Of a stretch of 64,000 nt of DNA, positions 63,801 to 64,000 are shown piece after piece (position 1 is the stretch's first letter; every line of letters begins with the position of its first letter). The position numbers and the translations under genes were made by a program. Origin of the DNA: Polyangium fumosum. Its GTDB lineage: Bacteria > Myxococcota_A > Polyangia > Polyangiales > Polyangiaceae. The DNA is taken from the NCBI RefSeq assembly GCF_005144585.1, contig NZ_SSMQ01000059.1:1-64000 (forward strand), written 5' to 3'. The notes under the pieces were generated by a model. The model worked only from the letters and a program-made list of their open reading frames with translations, was not told the DNA's origin and did no database searches.

Positions 63801-64000
63801 GCGCCATTGCCCTCTACGTGCGCCATCCGGGTGATCCGGCCACGCTGGCGGAGGCGCGTTATTCGCTCGCGCAAGCGCTCGTGGCGGTCGGCGAGGACCG
63901 TCGGCGCGCCATCTCGCTCGCCGACGAGGCCCGCGCAGGGTACGTGGCTGCCGGGCCGAGGGCGGAGGCCGTCGTCGCAGAGGTCGATGCGTGGCTTCGT
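60869..64000 (+). CDS. Ser/Thr protein kinase with anti-sigma-type zinc motif and TPRs, cut by the right window edge
   Basis: 1044 residues visible with no stop before the edge. N-terminal zinc motif His28-x3-Cys32-x2-Cys35 (HHVGECPACQ) after CPGENTLNALLGGQLPPEM, as in anti-sigma factors. Kinase domain from residue 92: GAGGMGVVYAAYDPE, Lys119 (VALKVLRAED), IHDVGVTHGDVFLVMEFVEG, HRDFKPANV with catalytic Asp214, LDFGLAREG, GTPAYMAPEQ. A transmembrane helix (MVVVPLLAAAVAGVAV, about 370-387) follows, then an extracytoplasmic region and TPR repeats (SLGIREKTLGADH, RALDIREKALGPEH, SLAINEARLGKEH). Such kinases are a hallmark of myxobacteria. Its start is divergent from the sigma-factor gene. Confidence 0.94.
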   Translation, partial: MACPGENTLNALLGGQLPPEMATRTEHHVGECPACQELLAVVGQPLGTSQPYDATPELGARPEDTAPTGRDARPPRADAPLQPGSAVRRYVVLSKVGAGGMGVVYAAYDPELNRRVALKVLRAEDQGEGSEQARARLLSEAQTLARLAHPNVVAIHDVGVTHGDVFLVMEFVEGPTLGAWLAERRRPLQEVLPIFLQAGRGLAAAHAVGIVHRDFKPANVVVGRDGRVRVLDFGLAREGLPPRGAASLGAGAADETMQSVVAGTPAYMAPEQHLGRRADARADQFSFCVALHEALHGVRPFRGDTPREILDSIQRGDVHAPHAAELPAWFSEALLRGLSAKPEARHPSLVELLAILERDRRALRRRIAMVVVPLLAAAVAGVAVRASMGPAAEPPCQGASRRLEGVWDTSGRAAVRASFLATGLPYAAGAFDQVAADLDRRATEWTSAFTQACEATRVRGEQTEEQLGRRMVCLERRLTDLGALTQALVQADVAVVDGSTRAVSELAPVSDCENLASLSLMDPRPEDAAAQEEITRISGDLSRARAELAVGHYEDGLSRMDPLIQRAEGTRYGPLSAEALYLRARLRDLLGRDHEAEVDYHAAAHAAISSHHDEIVASAWVDLFGILSFDTRRAEEAARTLDYARATIRRRGANPELTARLSVRICTRGNALTDAPQIEADCQRAIEEVERFAPHDPELLAASLQALGGALRNQGKLADARAAVDRAITTLSKTLGKDHPSALRARRALALVHQESGALADAEAESRAILESSERNLPAGHPMRRSALFDLARVLTIRGDHAGALPLFQQAYEAGRRARGEDSEQAATCLEAMGRAQHSLGRKKEAIDHYQRSLGIREKTLGADHVSVAGTLVLLAVVRDDEGAHEEAISLVRRALDIREKALGPEHPLVAKTLDMLGRFYTVLGRLDAAEPLLERSLAINEARLGKEHPSLADALVPLADIHLERHAPKRAIPLLERAIALYVRHPGDPATLAEARYSLAQALVAVGEDRRRAISLADEARAGYVAAGPRAEAVVAEVDAWLR

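Noticed and set aside
1..64000. tRNA, rRNA or riboswitch genes
   Set aside because: No cloverleaf-like tRNA ends, rRNA core sequences or known riboswitch motifs were noticed on either strand; a covariance-model search could still find small ncRNAs.

Overview
The window looks like chromosomal DNA from a myxobacterium, most likely of the Polyangium/Sorangium type (Polyangiales). The evidence is very high G+C, many secreted lipoproteins, a protein ending in a MYXO-CTERM-like sorting tail, Ser/Thr kinases fused to TPR repeats, RCC1 and DUF4157 proteins, and abundant sensory genes. This is inferred from gene style; no rRNA or tRNA gene is present to fix the taxon, and the species is unknown.

Layout. 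1-1.9 kb: 5' part of a minus-strand SpvB/TcB-type toxin-complex gene with a frameshift, running off the left edge. 1.9-2.9 kb: non-coding, with a 17-bp perfect hairpin and nine 43-bp tandem repeats. 2.9-7.1 kb: two coupled minus-strand lipoproteins built from DxW propeller-like repeats. 7.2-13.3 kb: GH3 beta-glucosidase lipoprotein, a membrane protein, and a frameshifted DUF1566-like/MORN lipoprotein. 13.3-15.4 kb: TetR regulator, 3Fe-4S ferredoxin and ferredoxin reductase, a P450-type electron chain with no P450 visible. 15.4-21.5 kb: small lipoprotein, LysM protein, aldo/keto reductase with divergent LysR, an EEP-family nuclease/phosphatase, a two-gene membrane cassette with a His/Cys-rich segment, and a radical SAM protein.

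21.56-22.45 kb and 50.04-51.03 kb hold two inverted copies of one non-coding composite element. It has long imperfect terminal inverted repeats, several near-perfect hairpins and a 64-bp tandem unit whose copy number differs. Between them lie a two-component system (23-25 kb) divergent from a complete RND efflux operon (25.3-30.9 kb), a PAS-STAS regulator, an exported lipoprotein resembling PEP synthase/pyruvate phosphate dikinase, a second LysR gene with a tiny divergent lipoprotein gene, a quinone-oxidoreductase-like enzyme, a giant HEAT-repeat protein, a large PAS/GAF histidine kinase, a MYXO-CTERM-like surface protein, a Cys-rich lipoprotein and a TetR regulator.

51-64 kb: an NB-ARC-like ATPase with a C-terminal winged helix, a lipoprotein, then an RCC1-repeat lipoprotein translationally coupled to a DUF4157 protein that carries a possible alpha/beta-hydrolase domain. 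Next come an ECF-like sigma factor and, divergently, a Ser/Thr kinase with an N-terminal zinc-finger motif of the anti-sigma type and TPRs, running off the right edge.

The most unusual items are the composite inverted-repeat element pair, the DUF4157-hydrolase/RCC1 unit beside a sigma factor and zinc-finger kinase, the exported PPDK-like protein, the NtrC-like regulator that has lost its sigma-54 contact motif, and the His/Cys-rich membrane cassette.
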